DNA from: an uncultured Psychroserpens sp.
Lineage (GTDB): Bacteria > Bacteroidota > Bacteroidia > Flavobacteriales > Flavobacteriaceae
Assembly: GCF_947492715.1 (NCBI RefSeq)
Contig: NZ_CANLNS010000001.1
Coordinates: 868,001-932,000 of the forward strand
DNA length: 64,000 nt
Direction of reading: 5' to 3'
Part shown: piece after piece, positions 45,359 through 55,178 of the stretch
How the letters are laid out: each line of letters opens with the position of its first letter
Position numbering within the stretch: the first letter of the stretch is position 1
Position numbers and translations under genes: made by a program
The notes under the pieces: model-generated
The model's database searches: none
The model's input: only the letters and a program-made list of their open reading frames with translations
Told to the model about the DNA's origin: nothing

Positions 45359-48300
45359 CTGGGATTATTAGGTCCCGGAATCCAAAGGTGCTCCGTAACT
45401 TCCCAACCGTTATTTATCGTTAGCGCATTTACTGCTGCCAAATTAAAAGGCAATACATCTTTAAATATAATTCGTCCTGTACGGTTTTCTATATAACATA
45501 AAATACTACCGTGTTCAGGGCTACGAGATTCAAAAGCCCAGAAGTGTTTTAAGTATTCAGGATGTACATCTGTACTTGCACCTGTAATAGCTGTTGGCCT
45601 GAAGAAATCGGCAGATGAGTTGATGAATGTAAATTCATTTCCATGTGTATCTTTTAGTTTAAATTCAAAATCTTCCCAAGGCGCTTGTGAACGTAGTTCT
45701 TGTTTTATAGAGAAATAGATATCTGTATCAATTTCAGTATGACCATCTACTATTTGAGGATTAACAGAGTATGTGTTTCCTGTAATGTTATTGTGCAACA
45801 CTTGGTGCGTCCAAAAGACGGAGTCGTCTCCTTCTAAATATAAGATTTCCCCATCTAGCCCTAATGTGCCAGTAGGGTCAGAATCTATGTAATATTTGTT
45901 TATTGGGTTTCCATCTAATGTAGCAACAATCTCAATAACTCTGTTCTGTTTTGAGTCTACCTTAAATCGAATAATTTCTCCATTTTGCCTTTTACCTGAA
46001 GTGTTTAATACTAAGTTTGAAAGGGAAGTATTACCTCTTTTGTTATTGGTATTACCACTGGTATAATATGGATTGAAACGCACAAAGTCATCGGTAATGC
46101 GAAGTGTAAATTCATCATTTACATAAGCACCATTAGCCCAATCTGTTGTAAAAAAGAACTGTCCAAAATCATTAGTAGTGAAAGTAGGAACTATGATACT
46201 TACAAATTTATTGGCCAAGGTATGTTTGTTGGAAAAAGATATTCTAGCTCCTATGGCATTTAAGTCTGATCCATCGAGGCAATATGGCAAATCACTTGTC
46301 TTGTTGAGTTTATATGTCAGTAACTCGTCCCCAATAGGTATGTCTGCCATGCCATTGTTTTTATGATCTGGAGCGAAATATGGTCGGATAAGTTTACCAA
46401 AACCAGTAGCGTTTCTAAACTTGAAATTTCTAAATTCTATCTTAGCACCATTTCTTAGAACACCATTGTTAAAACTATTGTAAAAGAATGAGTTACCATC
46501 AACATGTTCAAATTCACAATTTTCAAAAATAACTGTGCTTTCCTCTGTAAATTCATTGGCATAAATTGAAGTTATGCTGTTATCATATCGTGGTAATCGA
46601 TTATTAGGATCTAAATTATTTATGTACTGTAATGTGCCATTAGGAACATACGGAAACAAGTGTTCTTGACCATAGTTTGTGCCAAAAGTTGTGCTATCAA
46701 GTTTTACTAAAACATCTTCTTTTAAAAACCGAACTAAATAGCCGTCATAAAAATCATTTACACTTATAAAATTAGAGTGATATACATCTACTGTTTGGAA
46801 CTCTAGACGATTTCCTCCATGACTCACTAAACTGTTTACATAAATAAAATCCCCATCAATTTCGGTATCTGTTAATTCTAAACTCCCAAATATTAACCGA
46901 GCTTTAACATCACTATTAAATATTTTTAAAGTCCCTCTAGTAACATTGGCTATTTCTCGGTTGTCTGAGCCATCACCAAAGTTTTGAAATTGTAAACCAG
47001 TTCCCTGAATATTGGAGTTATAAATCTCTGAGAATACAGGGACTATTGAAGCATCAATACCATCATATTGATCTCCCGTTGCATAGTATCTCCAATGCCC
47101 AAATTCACTAGTAACATTATCTAATCTAAAGGCTACATCTGGATGCACATAGTTTGGATGGCCATAAGTTCTAACATAAGGATCAAAAGGCGGATCATCA
47201 TGAGGGCGAGGAATTGGTAACACGAGGTCATCAAAATCATTATGAAACTGAATGGTGATTGTATACACTCCATTTGGCAAACTAGCATTGGATATATCCA
47301 ATTCATGACCATTAAGAATATCTGTTATGCCTGGTCGCAATGGATCATCAAGGTCAAATTGATAAAATGTAACCCCATCAATACTAACACCCATAGTTCT
47401 TGAAGGAGCTACATAATCGTACCATGAAAAATCAGTATTTGCTATAGGTTTTAAAATGCCATTATCTATTTCAAAATTTTCAAATTGCCATTGTCCACCG
47501 AATGTTTCATTATAGATATAATCGATTTCATTTAAACCCTCATTTGCAATAAAGTCTCGACCATTTTCGCCTAAATAGTGACCACTATAATTGACTTTTA
47601 AATTGGTGATATGCATTTGAGATCCACCACCAAATTGATATATACCACCATTTCTAGTTCTAATTTCAGCTGCTTCATCACTGTTTTCAATAATAATTTC
47701 CTGAAAGTTTACGTTGTCCTCTAAACCTCCATTAAGTCCATCGAAATAAAAATTCCAGAAGGAGTCTGTGTTAGAATTTAAGTCTGTAGCATTAGCTATA
47801 GTGTTTAATAATCTAATAGTACGAAGAGATGAACCTGTTCCAATATCATCAGATATTAATTTTGTAGAGAAGAATGAGCAACGACCACCCCAACATGTTG
47901 TAGCTTCATCTGGTGGTATACAAGATATATTAACTGTAATATCGTGATTACTTACTGCAGTACCAAATAGAGCAAATTCAATATCCCAGTCAATGGTTTC
48001 AGCACATAATTTAATACGTGCATTTCCTGTATTTTGAATGCTTAATGCATTGGTTTGGGGAAACATTAGTGCCTTAATTGCAGTATTGGCAACCGGTCCA
48101 ACAGCATTATAAAATGGATTTACACCTATTATCCCGTCCTGCGGCAAATCTATTGTGGTTGCTCCAGAGTGCATTAAGGTTTGTAGTAATTCAAAGTTAT
48201 TGGTATAAACATAAGCTTTGGTATTACTAACTGTTTGATTAGGTGTGAAATTTATTGTTGCATAGGAGCCATCTGTAGCAACAGAAGTAATACCTGCTGT

Positions 48301-48576
48301 AATTGTAACAATGCGCCCTGGGGTTGTAAACGGAACATCGACACCATTGTATGGATTATGGTGACCTTTTCTTATAGCAATTAATTTACCTACATCATCT
48401 GTGGAAAAACTATGACCATTGATAGCAAAAACTTGATTGAGCCCTGAGGTTAAAGAAACATCTATATAACGAAGATCAGCCTTTAGTTCTGTGCCAGTAT
48501 ATAAACTACAAGAATTAGAGGCTTGACTAATAAAAAAGGTAAAGAAACAAAAAAAGAGTAGAGCTATTTTTTTCAT
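44380..48576 (-). CDS. Large T9SS-exported protein, probable beta-helix
   Basis: A 1398-aa protein with a signal peptide (to about FFISQA). Residues ~60-800 are rich in short beta strands with repeating Asn and Gly turns (LKVNYSGHYLGENGRDFIAN; LKIFNSDVKARLIFGSLELT), as in right-handed parallel beta-helix surface proteins. No catalytic motif of a lyase or hydrolase was recognised. Residues ~1075-1398 are the shared module plus T9SS type A domain, nearly identical to the metalloprotease. It is the first gene of the operon. Confidence 0.75.
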   Translation of the reverse strand: MKKIALLFFCFFTFFISQASNSCSLYTGTELKADLRYIDVSLTSGLNQVFAINGHSFSTDDVGKLIAIRKGHHNPYNGVDVPFTTPGRIVTITAGITSVATDGSYATINFTPNQTVSNTKAYVYTNNFELLQTLMHSGATTIDLPQDGIIGVNPFYNAVGPVANTAIKALMFPQTNALSIQNTGNARIKLCAETIDWDIEFALFGTAVSNHDITVNISCIPPDEATTCWGGRCSFFSTKLISDDIGTGSSLRTIRLLNTIANATDLNSNTDSFWNFYFDGLNGGLEDNVNFQEIIIENSDEAAEIRTRNGGIYQFGGGSQMHITNLKVNYSGHYLGENGRDFIANEGLNEIDYIYNETFGGQWQFENFEIDNGILKPIANTDFSWYDYVAPSRTMGVSIDGVTFYQFDLDDPLRPGITDILNGHELDISNASLPNGVYTITIQFHNDFDDLVLPIPRPHDDPPFDPYVRTYGHPNYVHPDVAFRLDNVTSEFGHWRYYATGDQYDGIDASIVPVFSEIYNSNIQGTGLQFQNFGDGSDNREIANVTRGTLKIFNSDVKARLIFGSLELTDTEIDGDFIYVNSLVSHGGNRLEFQTVDVYHSNFISVNDFYDGYLVRFLKEDVLVKLDSTTFGTNYGQEHLFPYVPNGTLQYINNLDPNNRLPRYDNSITSIYANEFTEESTVIFENCEFEHVDGNSFFYNSFNNGVLRNGAKIEFRNFKFRNATGFGKLIRPYFAPDHKNNGMADIPIGDELLTYKLNKTSDLPYCLDGSDLNAIGARISFSNKHTLANKFVSIIVPTFTTNDFGQFFFTTDWANGAYVNDEFTLRITDDFVRFNPYYTSGNTNNKRGNTSLSNLVLNTSGKRQNGEIIRFKVDSKQNRVIEIVATLDGNPINKYYIDSDPTGTLGLDGEILYLEGDDSVFWTHQVLHNNITGNTYSVNPQIVDGHTEIDTDIYFSIKQELRSQAPWEDFEFKLKDTHGNEFTFINSSADFFRPTAITGASTDVHPEYLKHFWAFESRSPEHGSILCYIENRTGRIIFKDVLPFNLAAVNALTINNGWEVTEHLWIPGPNNPRDCSVDIYGNFDTSDTDFADGNPCTALPFGHFNPAWNTPFPWKATEYYAAYHTLLTENFWGINGCSEIVNQGTGTNVWMLGSSNPIDTSPAGNESVIAFWVKRKHYESVYNGVFTDLNDLEIGKQYRLSFYDSPVSTPGGRQTPNLYYKTKVKVEDASGEQEWDGPNAHYYNFNSTAPNIWYEREMIFTATSESMKLTLEFPLYPDPNNIVNDGYVAIDEIKVTCLDNMAGRQPVVSIDRETIENSISDEIKLYPNPTKGWLTVDLSNTKEVIDLVTVYNLQGAKVKSEKPTSSNTIDISDLQSGMYFVKIETSTGKSNTQKIIKL

Positions 48577-48706
48577 AATTATTGTTTGTTTTGTGATTGA
48601 TGATGTGTCGAGTTATCAATAAAATTTAGTGAAGTGTACCGCAGTTCTTATTTCTAACTCCACCCTTAAAACTACCAATAAAAAGCCCTTAAAAGCAACA
48701 CTTTTA
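48577..48706. other. Upstream region of the five-gene exported-protein operon
   Basis: AT-rich with no ORF worth calling. It should hold the promoter of the operon starting at 48576; I see no clear TTG / TANNTTTG pair and no GGGTAAC motif. Confidence 0.4.
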
Positions 48707-48730
48707 GCCCTATTTTTAGAAAAATAGGGC
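48707..48730 (-). terminator. Terminator-like palindrome after the AraC-type regulator
   Basis: GCCCTATTTTT-AG-AAAAATAGGGC, a perfect palindrome 38 bp beyond the regulator stop. The inner A/T pairs would form the loop. Confidence 0.6.
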
Positions 48731-48767
48731 ACTTCTGAAGATGTTTATACTTCTGATATTTAGCTAG

Positions 48768-50525
48768 TTAACTTTCAAGTTGTTTGTTCAATTTCTTTAT
48801 AAAATAAGAAGGTAACAATCCAGTACTTTTTTTAAAATATTTAGTAAATGAGTCTGGACTTTTATAACCTAATTCTTCTGAGATGGACTGGATGGAGTAC
48901 AATCTGAAAAGAGAATCGTTTTTCAGCCTTTCAAGCGCATAATTAATCCTCAAGTCGTTAATATAGGTGTTGAAATTAGTTTGATAATGAATCGTAATCA
49001 CCTTAGATAAATATGTTGTATTTGTTTTTAATTTTTTTGCAACATTAGTGCTATTGCACTCACTTTTTAGAAAATAATGTTTCTTTTCTAGTTTCTGTAA
49101 TCCATCTAAAATTTTAGTAATGGTTTCTGGTTTAATATCTAAGGTAGATTTTGAGAAATTCGCTTTTGTCTGTGTAGAAGAAACTGTTTTGTCTTTATTC
49201 TTAATTTCCTTTAAAATAGAATTAAATCTTCGTTTATTCTTTAAACGTGTATGTTGGAAAAAAACAATTCCAAAAATAATCATACAGGCAAAGGCAATAC
49301 TTCCATATAGAATTTGATTGTCTTTTGATTTTTGATTTTCAATGTAAGTATTGGTCACTTCATTAATATCTATTTTAGAAAGTTCTTGTAATCCATCTAA
49401 CTCTTCAACATTCTTTTTACGAGTTTCGGATAACTCTTTCTCTGCATAGATATAAGCCAGTGAATCTTTCCCTATTTTTTTGTATTGTTTTGAAAGAATG
49501 TGATACATTTTCAATTTTATATCAGATCCTTCTTTTTTGTAAGTTGTATTTTGATTGTCTAATGTTTTATTTGCATAGTACAATGTAGAATCTGCCTGGT
49601 TCAATTCAAAAAAAGCTTGAGTCATATAAAAGTACGGGTCAATTTCTGTTTTAAGCCTTTTGCGAGCACTAATAGCTAGTGCTTTTCTAAAATGATCTAT
49701 GGCCATTTTATAATTCTCTCTATAAAATGCTATACTTCCTTCTCTTAAGAAGTAACACATATCTGCAAAAGCAATGTCTTTATCTAAAATTTTCAGCAAA
49801 CCATGTCTTTTTTTATTGTAAAAATGAGCTGAATCTAAAGATGCAATATTGCTAGGGTCTCTTTTAAAGTATTCAATATGTAGTTGTAGTAAGTTTGAGT
49901 AAACATAAACACCGGTATATTCTTTTTCTAATTTTTTATTCTCTTCTTTCAACATTTCCGCCAATATCTTTCGAGCTTTATCATAATTAAAAAGTTCAAG
50001 ATTTATATTGAGTTCCTGCATTTTTATGTTAAAATAATAGCTTGGAAAATACTGTTGATAATCCTTAATCACTTGCTTGTTTTTTTCCAAGTATTCAAGT
50101 GCTTTTAAGTAGTTGGTTAAATTTTTTTCTACGTAAAAAATCCGTTCTAGAATTTTTGACTTCATATCTATAAAACAACTCTCATTCTCCTTATTTAAGT
50201 TCTTTTCTAAAAAATCAATGACTTTAAGGCATTGTGATCTTGCTTCTGTATATTGTTCTGCATAATGAATACTATTTATTTTTAGGTGTATTGCCCTAAT
50301 AGAATCACATCTGTTTTTAGCGTATAAAACTGCCTTTTCAGCATAAAATATTGTACTGTCATTTTTGACACGTTCAGTATTTTGAGCTTTGTCATACCAA
50401 TATTTATATTCGTCAATTCTCTGCTGAGAGTATGAATACTCAAAAAATAAAAACGTAAAAACAAGGAACGTCAACCAATTAATATTTTGGGTTAAATAGC
50501 ACATTTCCTTTTTAATAATTTTCAT
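48768..50525 (-). CDS. TPR-transmembrane-AraC-type regulator
   Basis: I start at the ATG ending at 50525 (MKIIKKEMCYLTQNINWLTF), which places a signal/anchor helix near the N-terminus; an in-frame ATG lies 19 codons upstream. The 585-aa product has ~380 residues of TPR-like helices (YAEKAVLYAKNRCDSI; YYANKTLDNQNTTYK), a membrane helix (ILYGSIAFACMIIFGIVFF), a short coiled coil and a C-terminal AraC DNA-binding domain (two HTHs, ending LGYKSPDSFTKYFKKSTGLL). Such Bacteroidota regulators sense in the periplasm and bind DNA on the other side. It lies just upstream of the exported-protein operon on the same strand, so it may control it. Confidence 0.88.
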   Translation of the reverse strand: MKIIKKEMCYLTQNINWLTFLVFTFLFFEYSYSQQRIDEYKYWYDKAQNTERVKNDSTIFYAEKAVLYAKNRCDSIRAIHLKINSIHYAEQYTEARSQCLKVIDFLEKNLNKENESCFIDMKSKILERIFYVEKNLTNYLKALEYLEKNKQVIKDYQQYFPSYYFNIKMQELNINLELFNYDKARKILAEMLKEENKKLEKEYTGVYVYSNLLQLHIEYFKRDPSNIASLDSAHFYNKKRHGLLKILDKDIAFADMCYFLREGSIAFYRENYKMAIDHFRKALAISARKRLKTEIDPYFYMTQAFFELNQADSTLYYANKTLDNQNTTYKKEGSDIKLKMYHILSKQYKKIGKDSLAYIYAEKELSETRKKNVEELDGLQELSKIDINEVTNTYIENQKSKDNQILYGSIAFACMIIFGIVFFQHTRLKNKRRFNSILKEIKNKDKTVSSTQTKANFSKSTLDIKPETITKILDGLQKLEKKHYFLKSECNSTNVAKKLKTNTTYLSKVITIHYQTNFNTYINDLRINYALERLKNDSLFRLYSIQSISEELGYKSPDSFTKYFKKSTGLLPSYFIKKLNKQLES

Positions 50526-50860
50526 TGATAATTGCTTTTTGTAAGTAATATAGAAATAGTATAATTTAAATTTAGCCAACATTGTGTGATTAAATGAAAC
50601 TTTTTATTACTAAATAAATTAAAAGATCTTTTTTGAAATTCTAATCCCAAGTCATAGGTTATTTTGATGGGAGATTGATACACCTTATAGTAGTTCATAA
50701 CCGCTAAAAGTAACGCACAAAAACGATTTTTGGTATTAAAAACTTAAAAAACAAACAACTCTACAAAACAGGGCGTTAAGGTTCGATAGTATATTATGAG
50801 GGGAAGCAAACAAAAGTTTAAAAGCAATGTTGGACTTTTTTTATTAACGAATTACGTATA
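50526..50860. other. 335-bp intergenic region
   Basis: No ORF, repeat or convincing terminator. It separates the CHAT gene stop from the AraC-type regulator start and should contain the regulator's promoter. Confidence 0.4.
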
Positions 50861-53614
50861 TCATCTATTATGATTATGCGTTCTAAACTTAAAAAACACA
50901 ACTAATAAAATACCAATACTTAGAATTGCAATCACGATATAGTATACATTTCTATGATTGTCAAACTCAGGAGTTGTGTCTCCAGTTAATACTAACGAAC
51001 TCCAATAAAAAGGAGAAGCTTCACTCGTGTTTTTATGATTGTTTATATATGATATTTTCGCATTTCTGAGGGCTTCAGATTTAGAATCGCCTTCCTTAAG
51101 GTTTGAATAAAATGTAGTTATTATTTCGTTTGTTGATTGTTGATTAATGTCCCAGAGTGAAGACACCACACTTTTAGATCCCGAATTAATAAATGCTCTA
51201 GCTATACTCATTACGCCTTCTCCCTTTTTAAGTTCTCCATGTGACGTTTTACAGGCACTAAGTACGACTAAATTTGATTTTTGATTTTTAAAATAAATGT
51301 CATTTAGCATTAGTTTTTGATCATTAAAAGATATCCAAGGTTGATTATTTAAGACACCTCCATGTGTAGATATATGAACTACTTTTGAATTGCCATATTC
51401 ACTAAGAAATTTATGCTTTGTTGCTGCTTCATTAACAATCATGCGTGTATTTAATGTTGTTTCAATAGTTAAAGTTTCGCTTTCTGAAATAAATAAATTA
51501 GGTAAGGAACGGTCTTTAAAAACCGAAGGACTAATAGCTAAGAAATCATTCTTAAATTCCTCATTATGAGAAATTGCTAATGATGAATATGAATACGCAT
51601 AACTCACTTCGCAAAAATTTATTAAATATGAAGACGCTAAATCTTGCTCTTTATTTGTTATAAACGATTCAAAAGGAATATAGTTTAATCTACTATCAGG
51701 TATTATAATTAACTTTTTATTGGTAAAGATGTCTTTGTTGTTTTTAAGAAAAGGGAACAGGTTAAGATAAAGTTTATGAGATATATCTTTAAAGTACTGT
51801 TGATCTTTGTAATCAACAAACGGCTTTCTAATAAGACCATCATACTGATCTAAAGCCTTATTAATATAAACCATATCTTCTAAATAGAATACCTCCTTAT
51901 GCGATTTTGTTACCAAAACAACAAAACCTTTGTCTAAACTAAGTTTGTATTGCAGAACTATTTCATTGTCCTTAAGAGACTCTTGGACCATTTTAGAGTT
52001 GAATACTGTGATTTTTTTCTTAAAATTATGATATCTAGGATATGCTGTTTCCAGAGAATCTATAAAACGCATATAAGTTTGTTTTTTAGAGAACACTTCG
52101 TTTTTTAGGCTATCTCTTATTTTAATATCCTGATGTGATTTTTTTAATAAAAACAGTTGTTCTTCTACCTTTTTAATTGCACCAATAAGATCATATTCTC
52201 TATGAATTAAATAATCGGGAAGTTGAGCTAAGACCTTGGCTTTACTAGTTGTAATATTCTCTAATAATAATAAGGCTTTACTTTTTTCAATAAAATAGAA
52301 AGCAGTTTCTGGTTGGTTTAATAAATAGGCTGCTTCTGTAGCATTTAAATAGAAGTTTGATGCTTCTTCTCTCCAAAGTAATTTTGAAAATTCTTCTCTA
52401 CTCTCAAAATAAATAACATCTACTATTTGGTCTGATAATGTATATAGTTTCAGTGCTAATTGTAAATATTTGGTTTGTAAGGCTTCATTCTTTATTAACA
52501 TTAGAATGTTAGCCTTATCTATAATATAACCCAATACATCTACCTTATCGTTAACAGCATGAAGTGCATTAAAATTTGGAATATCAAAAACATTAGTGTT
52601 TTCGGTTTGAAGAAATTCTGAAATGGCGTCATTATAATAAGATAGGGCAAGTTCATAGTCTTTTTCCTCTTTATGCAAATCTGCCAAATTATTGTATAAT
52701 GATGCTCTCTTTTCGTTATCATTAACATAAGGTAATGCGTCATTGAAAAACTTTCGAGATTCTTTTAGGTTGTTATCTTTTCTATTTGTTATTCCTAAAT
52801 TTATAAGTGAATTACATATATTTAATGAATCTGATAACTCACGAGATAACTCTAGAGATTTTAAGTATCTAAATTTAGCGTTTTCATATGCTCCAATCTC
52901 GTCGTAAAATGATCCTGCATTTAGTTCTTTTGTTATAATATCGGTGTTTTTAAACTCATATTCTAGGCTAAGTTTATCAATTCGTTTAATAATTTGTAGG
53001 ACTTCATCTTTAAATTTTCTATTGTCAATTTTCGAATACGTATCTAGAAGATTAATGAGGGTTCGCCCCTCTTCTTTATAATCTTCACGTTCTTTGAGAA
53101 TATATATGGCTTTATTATAAAATGAAATAGCTTCGTTAAAATCACCAAGATCGCAATAAGAATTTCCTAAAACTCTATATATTATTGCCTGTCTAACGGT
53201 TTCCTTTGGGTGTTTTTTTAGGAATGCTTTTCCGTATATGATAGATTTATTATATTGTTTTTTCTTATAGTATAGGTTAACAAGATTTTTATCATTCTTT
53301 AAATAAAAATCGTCTTCATCGGGAATATTCTTTCCAATATTTTCAATTTTTAAAGCATAAGCAATAGACTTGTCAAGATCTTTTCTATAAAACCCTTTTA
53401 ACAAAGAATGATATATACGTGCAAGTTTATCCTGATTAACCTTATCTTCTTTGCCATGTATTAAACTGTCTAATAGTTGTTGTTTTTTATGTATATCTAA
53501 GTCTTCTTTCTCACATAGTATTTCATAAATATCTAAGAGAGATTTATCATTTTGAGCCGTTAAACCGCACGACCAAAAACAACATAATACCACAAAAAAA
53601 CCTTTGTAAAACAT
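50861..53614 (-). CDS. Secreted/membrane TPR-CHAT cysteine protease-like protein
   Basis: A 917-aa protein with a signal peptide (MFYKGFFVVLCCFWSCGLTA). TPR helices cover ~30-430 (YRVLGNSYCDLGDFNEAISF; SLYNNLADLHKEEKDYELAL), then a coiled coil (~480-540), then a CHAT domain (~620-880) with His751 (HISTHGG) and Cys788 (LSACKTS), the clan CD dyad. A single C-terminal membrane helix (~888-906, VYYIVIAILSIGILLVVFF) would leave the CHAT domain in the periplasm. CHAT proteases are caspase/separase relatives often fused to TPRs; some are activated by partners. The substrate is unknown; proteins encoded nearby are candidates. Confidence 0.88.
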   Translation of the reverse strand: MFYKGFFVVLCCFWSCGLTAQNDKSLLDIYEILCEKEDLDIHKKQQLLDSLIHGKEDKVNQDKLARIYHSLLKGFYRKDLDKSIAYALKIENIGKNIPDEDDFYLKNDKNLVNLYYKKKQYNKSIIYGKAFLKKHPKETVRQAIIYRVLGNSYCDLGDFNEAISFYNKAIYILKEREDYKEEGRTLINLLDTYSKIDNRKFKDEVLQIIKRIDKLSLEYEFKNTDIITKELNAGSFYDEIGAYENAKFRYLKSLELSRELSDSLNICNSLINLGITNRKDNNLKESRKFFNDALPYVNDNEKRASLYNNLADLHKEEKDYELALSYYNDAISEFLQTENTNVFDIPNFNALHAVNDKVDVLGYIIDKANILMLIKNEALQTKYLQLALKLYTLSDQIVDVIYFESREEFSKLLWREEASNFYLNATEAAYLLNQPETAFYFIEKSKALLLLENITTSKAKVLAQLPDYLIHREYDLIGAIKKVEEQLFLLKKSHQDIKIRDSLKNEVFSKKQTYMRFIDSLETAYPRYHNFKKKITVFNSKMVQESLKDNEIVLQYKLSLDKGFVVLVTKSHKEVFYLEDMVYINKALDQYDGLIRKPFVDYKDQQYFKDISHKLYLNLFPFLKNNKDIFTNKKLIIIPDSRLNYIPFESFITNKEQDLASSYLINFCEVSYAYSYSSLAISHNEEFKNDFLAISPSVFKDRSLPNLFISESETLTIETTLNTRMIVNEAATKHKFLSEYGNSKVVHISTHGGVLNNQPWISFNDQKLMLNDIYFKNQKSNLVVLSACKTSHGELKKGEGVMSIARAFINSGSKSVVSSLWDINQQSTNEIITTFYSNLKEGDSKSEALRNAKISYINNHKNTSEASPFYWSSLVLTGDTTPEFDNHRNVYYIVIAILSIGILLVVFFKFRTHNHNR

Positions 53615-53737
53615 TAAGCAAGTTAGATTTAAAGTTCAAATCATTAATATATAAATAAACAGTCAAATATCGCAGATAGACTTCATATAAAAATTCACAG
53701 CCTCTTTTTTAGAACACTGAAAATAAGTTGTTTAAAT

Positions 53738-53765
53738 AAAAGAGGAGCGGTTAAACTCCTCTTTT
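53738..53765 (-). terminator. Intrinsic terminator after the subtilase lipoprotein
   Basis: Perfect 10-bp stem AAAAGAGGAG / CTCCTCTTTT, 8-nt loop, 49 bp past the stop of the 53815 gene. Confidence 0.8.
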
Positions 53766-53814
53766 GAGTTTAAATGTAAGATTTACCTAAACTTTAATTT
53801 AAACTGTGCTATAA

Positions 53815-55092
53815 TCAATCTACATATAAAAATGCCGAATGCTTAATTTTGAATAATGAAGGTATATAAATACTACTTGCTATTACTTGATTTTTTAAAG
53901 TTTGAGCAGACATCCCATTTTGGTAATGATAGGCGCTATAAAATGATGCATAAGCTGCTGAAAAAGAGGTCCCGTTATAATAATAAGTTTCATTATTATA
54001 AACAAACGGAATGTTCTCACTTATTGCTGCCACATCAACTGAAATGTTTCCAAAATTGGAGAAGTCTGATAAGCCAATTGCTCCTGGACTAGAAGGACCT
54101 GTAGCTGTATTAAAACTTCCAGACAAACCAGCAATTGATAGAACATTTTCAGATTCAAAAGATGATGGAAAATGCGGTTCGTGGTCATTGTTTTGATGCT
54201 CATTACCAGCCGAGCAAACCACTAAAATATCATCTTCAACAGTATCGATAAACTTATTCAGAATTTCATAATCCTGATTATACCATCCAAAGCTCATATT
54301 TATTATTTTAATATTTCGTTTTTTAGTAGCATATTGAAATCCGCATAGCGCATCGAAATAATTTATGTTTCCGTTTTCATTGGCAATTTTTACTGGTAGC
54401 AATTGATAAGGCACATTATTACTATCTAAATTTGATGTTATAATATGACTTACAACTGTTCCGTGCATACTCAAGTGATTATCAAACGGATCATTATTAT
54501 TTTCAACAAAATTCCAACCAAATAATTCTTCGCTATTGTTATCTATGCAAGCATCTTCACTGGCATTATATAAAAACGAATTCGAAAATCCGTCGTAGTG
54601 ATAATTAATCCCTGTATCTAATACGGCAATAGTAATACTTTGATTAAGGGCAACAACTTTAGTAACAGCATCATCTAAGACTCCAAAGGAGTTAAAATTG
54701 AATGCCAATTGATCATGAGGTATACTAATTACTGGATTAAGATCTGTTCCTTCAATTTCTTCATCTACTTTCGCTGTTTCCTTTTTCTCCTCAATATTTA
54801 TATTGTTCGTATTACTTTCATCAAAAATCCACAACTCAAGATTTTCATCTGCGCATTTGCATTGCTTATATTCAGTCACACCATATTCTATTCGTTTTTG
54901 TTGTTTTTCAAAATTTGTTGTTCCCTCAGGATACAAAATGATTAATTCATTACCTCCAGTACTGTTTCCATTTCTATGGTTTGACACTCTGTTTTTTTCA
55001 CTATGGATATTTTCTTCACTTATTGTTTCTTTTTCACAACTCCATATAACTATCAGCGCTAATACTGATAAAAATCTTAATATGCTTTTCAT
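53815..55092 (-). CDS. Subtilisin-like serine protease lipoprotein
   Basis: I start at the ATG ending at 55092 (MKSILRFLSVLALIVIWSC), which gives a lipoprotein signal with Cys19. The upstream in-frame ATG adds 21 non-signal codons. The 425-aa product has an S8 domain with an intact triad: Asp159 (AVLDTGINY), His210 (SMHGTVV) and Ser376 (NGTSFSA). There is no T9SS domain, so it stays lipid-anchored. It is transcribed alone, with its own terminator, between the CHAT gene and the duplicated T9SS cargo genes. Confidence 0.9.
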   Translation of the reverse strand: MKSILRFLSVLALIVIWSCEKETISEENIHSEKNRVSNHRNGNSTGGNELIILYPEGTTNFEKQQKRIEYGVTEYKQCKCADENLELWIFDESNTNNINIEEKKETAKVDEEIEGTDLNPVISIPHDQLAFNFNSFGVLDDAVTKVVALNQSITIAVLDTGINYHYDGFSNSFLYNASEDACIDNNSEELFGWNFVENNNDPFDNHLSMHGTVVSHIITSNLDSNNVPYQLLPVKIANENGNINYFDALCGFQYATKKRNIKIINMSFGWYNQDYEILNKFIDTVEDDILVVCSAGNEHQNNDHEPHFPSSFESENVLSIAGLSGSFNTATGPSSPGAIGLSDFSNFGNISVDVAAISENIPFVYNNETYYYNGTSFSAAYASFYSAYHYQNGMSAQTLKNQVIASSIYIPSLFKIKHSAFLYVD

Positions 55093-55178
55093 AATTTTAT
55101 TGTTTAAATTAATATTGTTTAGGTAAAATAAAAGTTTCGGCTTGATATGTATCAAACCGAAACTCTCTTACAAGTATG

